23,712 nt of DNA from Candidatus Bipolaricaulota bacterium (GCA_030612485.1 JAUWNS010000013.1:1-23712), one strand, 5' to 3'. Numbered from the stretch's first letter, positions 15,316 through 23,542 are shown. Notes: generated from the letters alone by a model not told the origin. Numbers and translations: made by a program.

Positions 15316-16250
15316 AGATAGCGAGGGATGGCTTTCAGGGTGTGTGGGTGGCTATGGTAACCCCGTGGGATCCCGAGAGGCGGGCACCGGACCGTGACGT
15401 CCTGGGAAGGCTTATCGACAGATTCACCAAAGCTGGAGTCACAGGCCTGTACATACTGGGAACCACCGGTGAAGGGACGCTCCTTTCCGCCGATGAGCGG
15501 GAGGCGTTCGCCGAGGCCGTATTGGAGGTCGCTGCGGGAAGTATTTCCGTTATCGTGCATACCGGCCACGATCGAACAGAGGTGACATGTGACCTGTCGC
15601 GGCATGCCGCGAAGATCGGAGCAGCAGCAGTCGCGGCTGCCTCTCCCTGCCGATACCGGTTCACGCAGGACGAACTGCGGGCACATTACCTGGAAGTTGC
15701 TTCCGCGATCGGGGAGCTTCCGCTCTTCCTCTACGATATTCCCGCTACCACCGGAAACCCGTTGAGCGGGGATCTCCTAGGCGAACTGCACGCCGAGGCA
15801 CCGAACATTGTTGGGGCCAAGATCAGCCGCGGTGATTGGGAGGCGTGGGAGGAATACTTCGAATTGGCCGACGAGGTCCACCTTCTGATCGGTAAGGACG
15901 AGATGGGTCTTCCGCTCCTCTTGCTGGGAGGGGACGGCCTTGTTTCAAGCGGAGCGAACGTTTTTCCGGACCTCTATGCAGCCCTCTACCGAGCCGCAAA
16001 ACGTGGTGATTACGAAGAAGGGAAGAGACTTCAGATGTTGATAACCGAGCTGTGCCGCGTTACCCGCCGCGGTCACGTTCCCACGATCAAACGGGCGTTG
16101 TCGCTCCTGGGATGGGAGGTTGGGCCTCCTCTGCCTCCGTTGCGTCCCGTGCCGGCCGCGGAAGGCGACGACTTAAAAGCGCAACTCACGATCCTGGAAG
16201 GCAGGGTGGCACAGTTGATTAAGAAAGGGGGTGATAGCAAGAAGCAGTAG
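15312..16250 (+). CDS. DapA/NanA-family Schiff-base aldolase or lyase
   Basis: This is a 312-residue class I TIM-barrel protein of the dihydrodipicolinate synthase/N-acetylneuraminate lyase family. GTTGEG at 50-55, the catalytic Tyr141 in YDIPATTG and the Schiff-base Lys170 in VGAKIS are all present, so it should be active in forming or cleaving a bond to pyruvate. Position in a sugar operon argues for a catabolic 2-keto-sugar-acid aldolase (for example on a 2-keto-3-deoxy acid or a sialic acid) rather than lysine synthesis. After the barrel there is a Pro-rich linker and a short heptad-like tail (about 283-303), unusual for the family. It starts with GTG overlapping the lacI stop as GTGA. 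The substrate is not assigned. Confidence 0.85.
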   Translation: MKIARDGFQGVWVAMVTPWDPERRAPDRDVLGRLIDRFTKAGVTGLYILGTTGEGTLLSADEREAFAEAVLEVAAGSISVIVHTGHDRTEVTCDLSRHAAKIGAAAVAAASPCRYRFTQDELRAHYLEVASAIGELPLFLYDIPATTGNPLSGDLLGELHAEAPNIVGAKISRGDWEAWEEYFELADEVHLLIGKDEMGLPLLLLGGDGLVSSGANVFPDLYAALYRAAKRGDYEEGKRLQMLITELCRVTRRGHVPTIKRALSLLGWEVGPPLPPLRPVPAAEGDDLKAQLTILEGRVAQLIKKGGDSKKQ

Positions 16251-16298
16251 TCTCTGGAGTAATCGGAACCGAAAATGAAAGGGAGGTGCATTTAAACC

Positions 16299-17552
16299 AT
16301 GCATAAAACTTGGAAACTTGGGATTTTGCTTGTAGGTTTACTGTTTGTGGTGGGTTTGCAGACGCTAGCAGCAGGCCCGATAAAGATCACGTTCAACACG
16401 CCTTTCCACGAGTCCGATGCGCAAGCAATGGAACAGATCATCGATGGCTTCAACGCCTCTCGCACGGACATACAGGTTGAGTTGATCCAGGGAAGCTGGA
16501 CGTCGTACTACACTGAACTACGCCTTGCGGCTATTGCCGGGAACGCGCCCCAACTAGGCATCAGTCACGTCAATAAGCTTGTTGAGATGGTGGACTTCTT
16601 TACCCCTCTCGACGACCTTTTCGGTGGCGTCGGGATCGGACCGGATGACTTCGGGACGGCGAACTGGAATGCCGGGCAGATTAACGGGCAGCAGTACATG
16701 ATCCCGTTGGATACGCACGGATTTGGCATGTTCTACAACAAGGACATCTTCCGCGAGGCCGGCCTCGATCCGGATAACCCTCCGGCGACACTGGAAGAGC
16801 TCCTTGACGCCTGTGATGCAATCAAGGCTGCTGGATACTACGCTTGGCACCCGGCAGAGGATGGGGCACCTCGGAAGTACCGCCGTTCTTGGTATGTGAA
16901 CTTTTGGCAAATGGGTGGAGAGCTGTTCGACGCCGGATATACGAAGGCCTTATTCAACAATGCGAAAGGTCTGCTGGCTCTCCAATTCCTCGTGGACGTC
17001 TTCAACGACTTCGGCTACAACGGGGTTGGTGGAAATGGGCCCAACCAATTCGTCGCCGGGAGACTCGGCATACTTACCGGGGGCAACTGGTACTATGGGC
17101 TGATGACCGGAAGCGACATCGACTGGGGCTACATGAAGATGCCGAACCTCTTCGGCACTGCATACACGTGGGGCAACTCTCACAACATCGTCATTCCATT
17201 CCAGCCGGCGGGTACTTCTGACGCGGTCTATGCTGCGGCGATGCAGGTGGCTCAGTATGTCGTCCAGCACTCCAGCATATGGACCATGTCCGGAGGCCAC
17301 ATCACTGCGTTCCTGGACGCCCAGGGGGACACTGATCTGTTGGCTTCCGACTACTGGCAGAAATCCGGGTACCTTCTTGCCGAAATGGCGAACGCTGGTC
17401 TAGTTCACTTCCCAATCAACCATCCGAAGGGCTCACAACTGGAGAGTGCGCTTCAGTCGAACATCGAGCTTGCTGTGACTGGACAGATCACTCCGAAGGA
17501 GGCTCTGGATCGAGCCGAGGCGGAGTGCAATCGTATTCTGCAGGGCAACTAG
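16299..17552 (+). CDS. ABC sugar transporter substrate-binding protein (family 1 extracellular)
   Basis: The 417-residue protein captures a sugar outside the cytoplasmic membrane and hands it to the two permeases encoded next. Residues 1-25 are a Sec signal peptide with a Lys-containing start, a long hydrophobic core and a probable cleavage after LAA. There is no lipobox Cys, so it is a soluble protein; this fits a periplasm and hence a diderm cell. The mature part resembles MalE/UgpB-type binding proteins (ITFNTPFHESD at the start, GMFYNKDIFREAGLDPDNPP near 144-163, many Trp and Tyr residues for stacking on sugar rings). GGGAGGTG lies about 10 nt before the ATG. A GC-rich hairpin follows the gene. 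Confidence 0.93.
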   Translation: MHKTWKLGILLVGLLFVVGLQTLAAGPIKITFNTPFHESDAQAMEQIIDGFNASRTDIQVELIQGSWTSYYTELRLAAIAGNAPQLGISHVNKLVEMVDFFTPLDDLFGGVGIGPDDFGTANWNAGQINGQQYMIPLDTHGFGMFYNKDIFREAGLDPDNPPATLEELLDACDAIKAAGYYAWHPAEDGAPRKYRRSWYVNFWQMGGELFDAGYTKALFNNAKGLLALQFLVDVFNDFGYNGVGGNGPNQFVAGRLGILTGGNWYYGLMTGSDIDWGYMKMPNLFGTAYTWGNSHNIVIPFQPAGTSDAVYAAAMQVAQYVVQHSSIWTMSGGHITAFLDAQGDTDLLASDYWQKSGYLLAEMANAGLVHFPINHPKGSQLESALQSNIELAVTGQITPKEALDRAEAECNRILQGN

Positions 17553-17565
17553 CAGAACCTCATGT

Positions 17566-17588
17566 GGGGCGGAGCGCGACTCCGCCCC
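17566..17588 (+). promoter_or_regulatory. GC-rich stem-loop between binding protein and permease genes
   Basis: GGGGCGGAG (17566-17574) and CTCCGCCCC (17580-17588) form a perfect 9-bp stem around a 5-nt loop, 13 nt after the stop of the binding-protein gene. Only CTTT follows, so it is at best a partial terminator. By analogy with malE-malF, such a stem may protect the 3' end of the binding-protein mRNA and raise its level over the permeases. That role is inferred. Confidence 0.7.
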
Positions 17589-17604
17589 CTTTCACAACAC
17601 AACT

Positions 17605-18507
17605 ATGAAGCAACGATTAGGTGAATTTCTTTATCGGCACAAGGGTATCGAAGGGCTACTCTACGTATTTCCCTTTGTAGCGCTGTGGACCGTTTTCCTT
17701 GCGGCACCTGTTGGCTATGGCTTTTACATCAGCCTCTTCAACTGGAATCCAATGAAGGGTTCGAAGTTTGTTGGGTTTGCCAACTACATAGATCTGTTCA
17801 AGGAGCCACGATTCTGGAACGCTGTTGCCAACACCTTCAAGTTCGTAGCAATGGTAATCCCTCTCATCATGGGGCTTGGTCTTCTCTTTGCATTGATGGT
17901 TTGGGGTTGGGGACGGACACGCAAGGGCATGGCGTTTATCCAAGTGGCGCTCCTTCTTCCATACATGCTCACCGTCTCGATTGTCTCCATCATCTGGCGG
18001 TGGCTCCTCGATCGTGATTTCGGGCTTGTCCAACGGTCCCTGACTACAGCCTTCGTAGAAGCCCCCGTACTCCTTAGTGATCCCGGCTGGGCCCTTCCTG
18101 CGATTGCATTTGCAACGGCTTGGTGGTTGGTTGGTTACCGCATGGTCGTTCTCCAGGCAGGCCTTGGGGAGATTCCCGCGGAGCTATTTGAAACCGCGGC
18201 CCTCGATGGCGCCCGTCCCCGGCAGCAATTCATCCATATTATCATCCCGCTTCTGAAGCCAGCACTCTTGTTCTCATTGGTCCTGACCATTATCTCGGGA
18301 TTCAGAACCTTCGGGCAGGTACTCATGATGACAGAAGGAGGCCCTGGAAGAGCAACGGAGGTCCTTGCCATGTACATGTACTTGACCGGGTTCGACTACT
18401 TCAATCTCGGCAAAGCAGCTGCAGCAGGCATTGTCCTCCTGTTGATGATCCTCGGAATGACCCTGGTTGGCATCCGTCTCCTGGGGCTGAAATCGGAGCT
18501 CCAATGA
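17605..18507 (+). CDS. ABC sugar transporter permease, MalF/UgpA type
   Basis: One of two inner-membrane subunits of the sugar importer. It has 300 residues with about six hydrophobic segments (near 17-42, 76-100, 110-132, 163-185, 216-240 and 270-292). The cytoplasmic EAA loop at about 196-216 (ELFETAALDGARPRQQFIHI and on) is the contact site for an ATPase subunit. No clear Shine-Dalgarno precedes the ATG, and the GC-rich stem-loop lies just upstream, so its translation may be weaker than that of the binding protein. It overlaps the next permease by 4 nt (ATGA). Confidence 0.93.
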   Translation: MKQRLGEFLYRHKGIEGLLYVFPFVALWTVFLAAPVGYGFYISLFNWNPMKGSKFVGFANYIDLFKEPRFWNAVANTFKFVAMVIPLIMGLGLLFALMVWGWGRTRKGMAFIQVALLLPYMLTVSIVSIIWRWLLDRDFGLVQRSLTTAFVEAPVLLSDPGWALPAIAFATAWWLVGYRMVVLQAGLGEIPAELFETAALDGARPRQQFIHIIIPLLKPALLFSLVLTIISGFRTFGQVLMMTEGGPGRATEVLAMYMYLTGFDYFNLGKAAAAGIVLLLMILGMTLVGIRLLGLKSELQ

Positions 18508-19328
18508 GATATATCCGCCGGTATTTGCCCTATGTTGTGATGTACGGAATCGCGTTCTTGTGGGTCATCCCAGTCCTTTGGATGGCTGATACCGCATTCA
18601 AGCCACAGAGCGAGATCTTCCGCATTCCGCCGACTTGGGTTCCCAGTCATTTCAGTCTGGAACACGTGTCTCGTCTGTTCACCGAGTGGCCGTTTTTCCG
18701 CTGGTTGCTGAACAGCCTCATTATGGCAACGAGCGTGACGATCGGTTCCTTGGTTGTATCGACGCTTGCTGCGTACTCCTTCGCAAGAATGAAGTGGCGC
18801 GGCCGAGACACGCTGTTTGTTGTCCTGCTCGTGTTCATGCTGCTCCCTTGGCAAGTGAACATCGTGCCGCTTTACTTCATGATGTCCAAGTTCCACTTCT
18901 TGAATACCTTTCAGGGTGTAGCGCTTCCTATGATTGCGATGCCGATCGGAGTCTTTCTGTTGCGCCAATTTTTCATTAACATACCGAAAGATCTCGAGGA
19001 TGCAGCGAAAATTGATGGATGTACAAGCTTCGGGATTCTTCTTCGAGTGATTATCCCTGTATCCAAACCTGTATTTGCTGCCTTTGGGGTCTTCATGTTT
19101 AACTTCGCCTGGAACGAATTCTTCTGGTCAATGATCTGTTTGAAGAAGACCAGCGTCGTCACGCTTCCGGTAGGACTGAGACTCCTACAGAGCGCCTATG
19201 AACTGGATTACGGTCTAGTCCTTGCCGGGGCGTTGATGGCATCACTTCCGTCAATGATCGTTTTCCTACTGCTGCGTCGGCATATTATCCGCGGCTTCTC
19301 ATTGGCGGGCTCGGGAACGAAAGGATAG
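18504..19328 (+). CDS. ABC sugar transporter permease, MalG/UgpE type
   Basis: The second membrane subunit, 274 residues with about six hydrophobic segments. The EAA loop is at about 165-187 (EDAAKIDGCTSFGILLRVII), again a docking site for the missing ATPase. The motif AYSFARMKWRGRD near 90-102 is typical of the MalG/UgpE group. The ATG overlaps the first permease. No ATP-binding subunit gene is in the window; in many bacteria one MsmK/UgpC-like ATPase serves several such importers. A 61-nt gap follows, with no convincing promoter, before the sialidase-like gene. Confidence 0.93.
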   Translation: MRYIRRYLPYVVMYGIAFLWVIPVLWMADTAFKPQSEIFRIPPTWVPSHFSLEHVSRLFTEWPFFRWLLNSLIMATSVTIGSLVVSTLAAYSFARMKWRGRDTLFVVLLVFMLLPWQVNIVPLYFMMSKFHFLNTFQGVALPMIAMPIGVFLLRQFFINIPKDLEDAAKIDGCTSFGILLRVIIPVSKPVFAAFGVFMFNFAWNEFFWSMICLKKTSVVTLPVGLRLLQSAYELDYGLVLAGALMASLPSMIVFLLLRRHIIRGFSLAGSGTKG

Positions 19329-19389
19329 CCGGATGCAAGAGGATCCCCATGTCGCACTGTCGACACATAACGTATAAAAGGATAACCTA

Positions 19390-20439
19390 ATGAACCAAGA
19401 GTTTTGCATCGAAACAACACCTGAGCATCCAATGTGTCATGCCTCAAGCATCTGCCAATTGCCAGGCGGCGACCTCCTGGTCTGTTGCTATACTGGTAAG
19501 CAGGAAGGATCTCCAGACCAGGTGATCATCGGAAGTCGCTACACGGCACAAGAAGGACGTTGGAGCCGCCCGGAGGTTTGGGTGAGTGTGGCGAACCGCG
19601 CAGCCGGGAATCCTCGAATCTTCATGGGTCCGGAAGATGGAGAAGTCTGGCTGGTTGCTCCTGTGGATTATGGCGCGTGGTGCAGTGGAGGCACATGGCT
19701 CTTCCTCAAGCGATCTCGCGATGAAGGAAGAACCTGGAGTGATCTAGAGCTTCTTCACTTCCAGCCGGGGATTCTCGGGAAGAACAAGCCCCTGGTTGAG
19801 GGTCGGTTCTGCATTCTGCCTGTTGAATACGAGGTCTCCTGGAGTACTTGTTTTCTCCGCACCGAGGACGCAGGCAAGACGTGGGAGGTATACGGCGACC
19901 TTGGACGAGAAGCGGGCGCGCACCTCATCCAGCCATCGCTGGTACGGTTGTCCGATGGCCGGCTTGTGGTGTACATGCGATCACAGGAAGACCGCATATT
20001 CGCGTCTTACTCGCACGACAATGGCAAAACATGGTCCCATGCGACGCCCACGGACGTTCCCAACAACAACAGTGGGCTCGATGTCGCGAGGCTTAGGTCT
20101 GGGAATCTCGCACTCGTCTGCAATCCAACCACATCCAATGCCAGGCTGGACAAGCTTGACCAAGGTTGGCCGGCTCAAATGCCGGTTGATTTCGATACAT
20201 GGGGTCTACGGACTCCGCTCGACGTCTTGGTGTCCCTGAACGAAGGGGTTACGTGGCAGAGAGCAGCAAGACTCGAAGATGGCCCAAGCGTCTACAGCTA
20301 TCCAGCGATCATTCAATCGGATGATGGGTTGATTCACATCACATACACCTACGAAAGGCGGGCGATCAAGCATGTGGCGCTCTCCGAGAACGAGCTGCTG
20401 GAGGGTCTAGCCGGCAGCGGGCAAAAGGGGCTACAATGA
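19390..20439 (+). CDS. Sialidase-like BNR-repeat (six-bladed propeller) protein, cytoplasmic
   Basis: The 349-residue protein carries four Asp-box repeats (S-x-D-x-G-x-T-W type): SRDEGRTW at 109-116, TEDAGKTW at 158-165, SHDNGKTW at 208-215 and a degenerate SLNEGVTW at 282-289. The N-terminus (HASSICQLPGGDLLVCCYTG) fits the BNR_2 group of sialidase-like beta-propellers. There is no signal peptide, so it should act in the cytoplasm on an imported oligosaccharide. The Arg-Ile-Pro motif that supplies the first arginine of true sialidases is not visible at the N-terminus, so calling it a sialidase would overreach. It may be a glycoside hydrolase, a lyase or a sugar-modifying enzyme of unknown substrate. 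It overlaps the isomerase gene by 4 nt (ATGA), which suggests that both act in one pathway. Confidence 0.8.
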   Translation: MNQEFCIETTPEHPMCHASSICQLPGGDLLVCCYTGKQEGSPDQVIIGSRYTAQEGRWSRPEVWVSVANRAAGNPRIFMGPEDGEVWLVAPVDYGAWCSGGTWLFLKRSRDEGRTWSDLELLHFQPGILGKNKPLVEGRFCILPVEYEVSWSTCFLRTEDAGKTWEVYGDLGREAGAHLIQPSLVRLSDGRLVVYMRSQEDRIFASYSHDNGKTWSHATPTDVPNNNSGLDVARLRSGNLALVCNPTTSNARLDKLDQGWPAQMPVDFDTWGLRTPLDVLVSLNEGVTWQRAARLEDGPSVYSYPAIIQSDDGLIHITYTYERRAIKHVALSENELLEGLAGSGQKGLQ

Positions 20440-21857
20440 AGAAGAGAAAGGTTGGCATTCTTACCTTCTCCGACGGGAGGGAATCGGTCCACCAGAAACT
20501 GGAAGGGCTTAACCTGGAGTTTCAGGAGAAACTCGCCGCGGCGTTGGAAAAGACCGGTGAAGTAGAGCCAGTTACCGGGCGAGAGATCGTCTGGACTCCA
20601 GAGCTTGCCAAAAACGAAGCGGCGCGGCTTGCCAATGAGGGTTGTGAGCTTACGATCTTCAACTTCGCTGTGTGGAGCTTCCCCCACCTAGCGGCGATTG
20701 CCTCCCGGTTCGCGCCGGGGCCGTTTCTCCTTTTTTCTAACATTAATCCGCGGTATCCGGGGATGGTTGGAATGCTCGCCTCCGCCGGAGCTCTCGATCA
20801 GATCGGTGCATTACACGGCCGTATCTCTGGAGATATCAGCAACGAGAAAGTCCTGCGCAAGGTTCTCTCCTTCATCCGTGCTGGATCTACGGTGGCCAGG
20901 CTCAAGGGTGAAACCTACGGCCTATTCGGCGGCCGTCCTATGGGAATGTACACCGCCGTGGCGAACACCGACCAGTGGATGCGCCTGTTCGGGATCGACG
21001 TTGAACATATCGACCAGTACGAGATCATCCGTCGGGCCGGTGAGGTACCGGAAGATGAAGTGGAAGTTGCGTTTTCCTGGCTTTCGGGGAAGGTCGGAAA
21101 GATCCGCTATGATGGGAAGCAGCTCACTCCGGGGAAGCTGAAGCTTCAGATCAGAAGCTACATTGCCGTGCGCGAGATCGTGCGCGAGAAGCGACTCTCG
21201 TTCCTCGGGATCAAGGGTCAGCCTGAGCTCACCGACCACTTCGTCACCATGGACGTAACTGAGGCGTTCCTGAACGACCCCTACGACTGGAACGGCCCGA
21301 AGGAGACGATCGTCACCGCTACCGAAGCCGACATGGACGGAGCGCTCACCATGGAAATCCTGAAGCACATCACCGGGGCCCCGATCCTGTTCGCCGACCT
21401 GCGCCACTACGACAAGAAACACGGCGTCTTCGACCTTTGCAACTCCGGAAATCACCCCACCTACTTTGCGGGCCATTCCTATGATCCAGATGTGAATTTA
21501 CCCAAGGTTGAGTTCTACCCGCAGGGGTTCTACTTCCCGGCCGGAGGAGCTTCTGTCCGCCACATCGCCGCGTCGGGGAAGGTAACCCTTGCCCGCCTCG
21601 CCCGCCGCAATGGTGAGTACTGGCTGGCGATCGTGCCCGGTGAGTTCATCGAGCTTTCCAAGGAGGAAGCAGAGGAAAAGGCGGAAGCGACCCAGATCGA
21701 GTGGCCACACGCGTTTACCCGATTCGGGATCGGTCCGGAGGAATTCCTGGCCGAGTACGACTCGAACCACATCCACGCCGCTTACGGAGACTGGGTGGAG
21801 GAACTCATCTGGGTAGCCAAGATGCTTCAAATTCCGTATCGGCTTTTCGCGAAGTGA
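20436..21857 (+). CDS. L-fucose/L-arabinose isomerase-like protein
   Basis: The 473-residue protein resembles the FucI/AraA fold family, which interconverts aldoses and ketoses with Mn2+. The N-terminal part (VGILTFSDGRESVHQ at the start) resembles FucI-family members. In the C-terminal half, Glu297 (TATEADMDGALTMEIL), Asp321 (FADLRHY) and His445 or His447 (NHIHAAYGDW) are placed like the metal ligands Glu337, Asp361 and His528 of E. coli FucI. It is shorter than FucI (about 590) and close to AraA length (about 500). The downstream FGGY kinase fits a ketose product. Which sugar is used is not known. ATG overlaps the preceding stop. Confidence 0.82.
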   Translation: MKKRKVGILTFSDGRESVHQKLEGLNLEFQEKLAAALEKTGEVEPVTGREIVWTPELAKNEAARLANEGCELTIFNFAVWSFPHLAAIASRFAPGPFLLFSNINPRYPGMVGMLASAGALDQIGALHGRISGDISNEKVLRKVLSFIRAGSTVARLKGETYGLFGGRPMGMYTAVANTDQWMRLFGIDVEHIDQYEIIRRAGEVPEDEVEVAFSWLSGKVGKIRYDGKQLTPGKLKLQIRSYIAVREIVREKRLSFLGIKGQPELTDHFVTMDVTEAFLNDPYDWNGPKETIVTATEADMDGALTMEILKHITGAPILFADLRHYDKKHGVFDLCNSGNHPTYFAGHSYDPDVNLPKVEFYPQGFYFPAGGASVRHIAASGKVTLARLARRNGEYWLAIVPGEFIELSKEEAEEKAEATQIEWPHAFTRFGIGPEEFLAEYDSNHIHAAYGDWVEELIWVAKMLQIPYRLFAK

Positions 21858-21862
21858 GGAAG

Positions 21863-23416
21863 ATGGAGAAGCTTCTGATTGGAGTGGACATTGGTACTCA
21901 AGGGACAAAGGGAGTGCTCGTAAGCCCAAACGGCGGCGTATTGAGCACAGCTACCGTAGAATACGGAGTATTGCATCCCCATCCTCTCTGGGCAGAACAG
22001 TGGCCGGACGTTTGGCTCAACGCAAGCTGCACAGTGGTTCAAAGGCTGATTCAGGGGAGGGATGCGCGCGTAATTGCAGGGGTGTGCATCAGCGGGCTCT
22101 ATGGGGGGAGCGGCATTCCGCTCGATGCCAAAATGAAACCGGTGCGGCCCTGCCTCATCTGGATGGATCGCCGCGCAATCGAAGAAGTGGAATGGGTACG
22201 GCAGAATGTTGATCTTGATCATCTGTTCTCCATTACGGGGAACTGGGTAGATAGCTACTTTGGTTATACAAAGCTCTTGTGGATCAAGCACAAAGAGCCT
22301 GAACACTGGCGGAAGATCTCGATCTTCCTTCCTCCGAATAGCTACGTCAACTTCCGTCTTACCGGCAATGTAGCAATTGACCATTCATCAGCAGGGAACC
22401 TTGGCGGTTTGTACGATATCCATGCCCATCGCTGGTCAGAGGAGATGGCAGAAGTACTGGGCATTCCTCTCAAACGGATGCCCGAACGGATTGTGGCTGC
22501 CAAGGAGGTGATCGGAGAGATCACGGAGGAAGGATCGAAACTCACCGGTCTAGCACGAGGAACCCCTGTGCTCGCTGGAGGGGTCGATGCCCCGATGGCC
22601 ACCTTTGCCGCTGGAGCCCTTTCGCGGGGAGATAACGTGGCAATGATGGGGACATCCACCTGCTGGGGAATTATTCATACTGGAGATGGGTTCGCTCCTG
22701 AGCTTGTATCGATGCCTCACGTTATAGGAGAGGGTAAGGAGATCTACACGTGGGCGGGATCGGCTACCTCCGGAGCGTTGGCCCGTTGGTTCCGCGATAC
22801 TATTGCGCAGGCAGAGATAGAACAAGCACGAAAGTCGGGGCAGACAGCCTTTCATCTTCTGGATGAAGAAGCAGCTAAGATACGACCCGGATCAGAGGGA
22901 CTGCTCGCTCTACCGTATTTCATGGGGGAACGGGCCCCTCTCTGGGATCCACATGCACGCGGCGCGTGGGTTGGTCTCACTTTATCGCACACCAAAGCGC
23001 ACCTTTTCCGCGCCCTGCTCGAGGCAACGGCATATGCACTCCGACACTCAATCGAGGAGGGAGAAGCGGCCGCTTTGCCACTGAAAAAGGAGACCATAGT
23101 TGTAGGTGGGGTTGCTAAATCCCCTCTTTGGCTTTCCCTTCTTGCCGATATCACTGGACGACCCATTCGCACACTGGAAACGGATGGAATCGGGGCCCCA
23201 CTCGCCGATGCCTTTCTTGTCGGATTGACGATAGGCCTGGTGGATAACCGCGAAGAAATCCGGCAGTGGATACGCTACACAGAGCCATTCTTACCCGATT
23301 CTAGGCGGCACGCATTGTACAATCAGTACTATCGTGTTTATCGCCGCCTGTACAAAGATCTGAAAGACGAGTTCAACACATTGGCGGAACTATCGAAAGA
23401 AGCCGCTGACACATGA
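21863..23416 (+). CDS. FGGY-family carbohydrate kinase
   Basis: An ATP-dependent kinase of the xylulokinase/fuculokinase/ribulokinase group, 517 residues. The first nucleotide loop is GVDIGTQGTKGVL at 7-19, the catalytic Asp is probably in AGGVDAP (near 235-241), GTSTCWG forms the second phosphate motif, and VVGGVAKSPLWLSLLADITGRPI is the C-terminal family signature. The frame is open upstream to 21701 inside the isomerase gene, but the N-terminus MEKLLIGVDIGTQG at ATG 21863, with AGGA 3-6 nt upstream and 5 nt after the isomerase stop, is clearly the start. It should phosphorylate the ketose made by the isomerase. The closest activity (xylulose, fuculose, ribulose) is not decided. Confidence 0.9.
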   Translation: MEKLLIGVDIGTQGTKGVLVSPNGGVLSTATVEYGVLHPHPLWAEQWPDVWLNASCTVVQRLIQGRDARVIAGVCISGLYGGSGIPLDAKMKPVRPCLIWMDRRAIEEVEWVRQNVDLDHLFSITGNWVDSYFGYTKLLWIKHKEPEHWRKISIFLPPNSYVNFRLTGNVAIDHSSAGNLGGLYDIHAHRWSEEMAEVLGIPLKRMPERIVAAKEVIGEITEEGSKLTGLARGTPVLAGGVDAPMATFAAGALSRGDNVAMMGTSTCWGIIHTGDGFAPELVSMPHVIGEGKEIYTWAGSATSGALARWFRDTIAQAEIEQARKSGQTAFHLLDEEAAKIRPGSEGLLALPYFMGERAPLWDPHARGAWVGLTLSHTKAHLFRALLEATAYALRHSIEEGEAAALPLKKETIVVGGVAKSPLWLSLLADITGRPIRTLETDGIGAPLADAFLVGLTIGLVDNREEIRQWIRYTEPFLPDSRRHALYNQYYRVYRRLYKDLKDEFNTLAELSKEAADT

Positions 23417-23454
23417 TCGTCACAGGTCTGTTCAAAGCTTCGTTTGCTCTCGGG

Positions 23455-23486
23455 CTTTTTTTCGTTGTCGCGTGGATAACTTGACT
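23455..23486 (+). repeat. Promoter-upstream element, copy B (before ATPase gene)
   Basis: Second copy of the CTTTTTTTCGTTG ... GGATAAC ... TTGAC element described at 14213-14246, in the same orientation and again ending in a -35 box. The distance between copies is about 9.2 kb and spans exactly the lacI-to-kinase cassette. The region between the kinase stop (23416) and this element has no convincing terminator hairpin. Confidence 0.7.
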
Positions 23487-23508
23487 TCGTACGGAATTCG
23501 GATACTCT
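23481..23508 (+). promoter_or_regulatory. Promoter of the ATPase gene
   Basis: TTGACT (23481-23486), 16 nt, then TACTCT (23503-23508). The -35 box has five of six matches and the -10 box four. As at lacI, an operator-like palindrome starts directly after the -10 box. GGAGG (23543-23547) lies 5 nt before the ATG at 23553. Confidence 0.6.
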
Positions 23509-23542
23509 GTAGCCAAGTATGGCTATAGCCAGGAATGGCTAC
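23509..23542. promoter_or_regulatory. Tandem 16-bp inverted repeats at the ATPase promoter (operator)
   Basis: Two abutting copies of TAGCCA-N4-TGGCTA (23510-23525 and 23526-23541), flanked by G and C so that the whole 34 bp is symmetrical except for the two N4 spacers. It sits on the expected transcription start, so it should bind a dimeric repressor co-operatively. The arms have no resemblance to the GTAAWCG boxes at lacI, so another regulator is expected; none is visible in the window. Confidence 0.75.

Noticed and set aside
19329..19389. Internal promoter (TATAAA at about 19374) before the sialidase-like gene.
   Set aside because: No acceptable -35 box at the right distance; the A-rich run also serves as part of the ribosome site.
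21701..23416. 571-codon form of the FGGY kinase starting inside the isomerase gene.
   Set aside because: The first 54 residues are an out-of-frame reading of the isomerase; ATG 21863 has a ribosome site and the family N-terminus.
23417..23462. Intrinsic terminator after the kinase, suggested by the seven T at 23456-23462.
   Set aside because: Only a weak 5-bp stem with a large loop could form, and the same T-run is found before lacI where no gene ends, so it belongs to the repeated promoter element.
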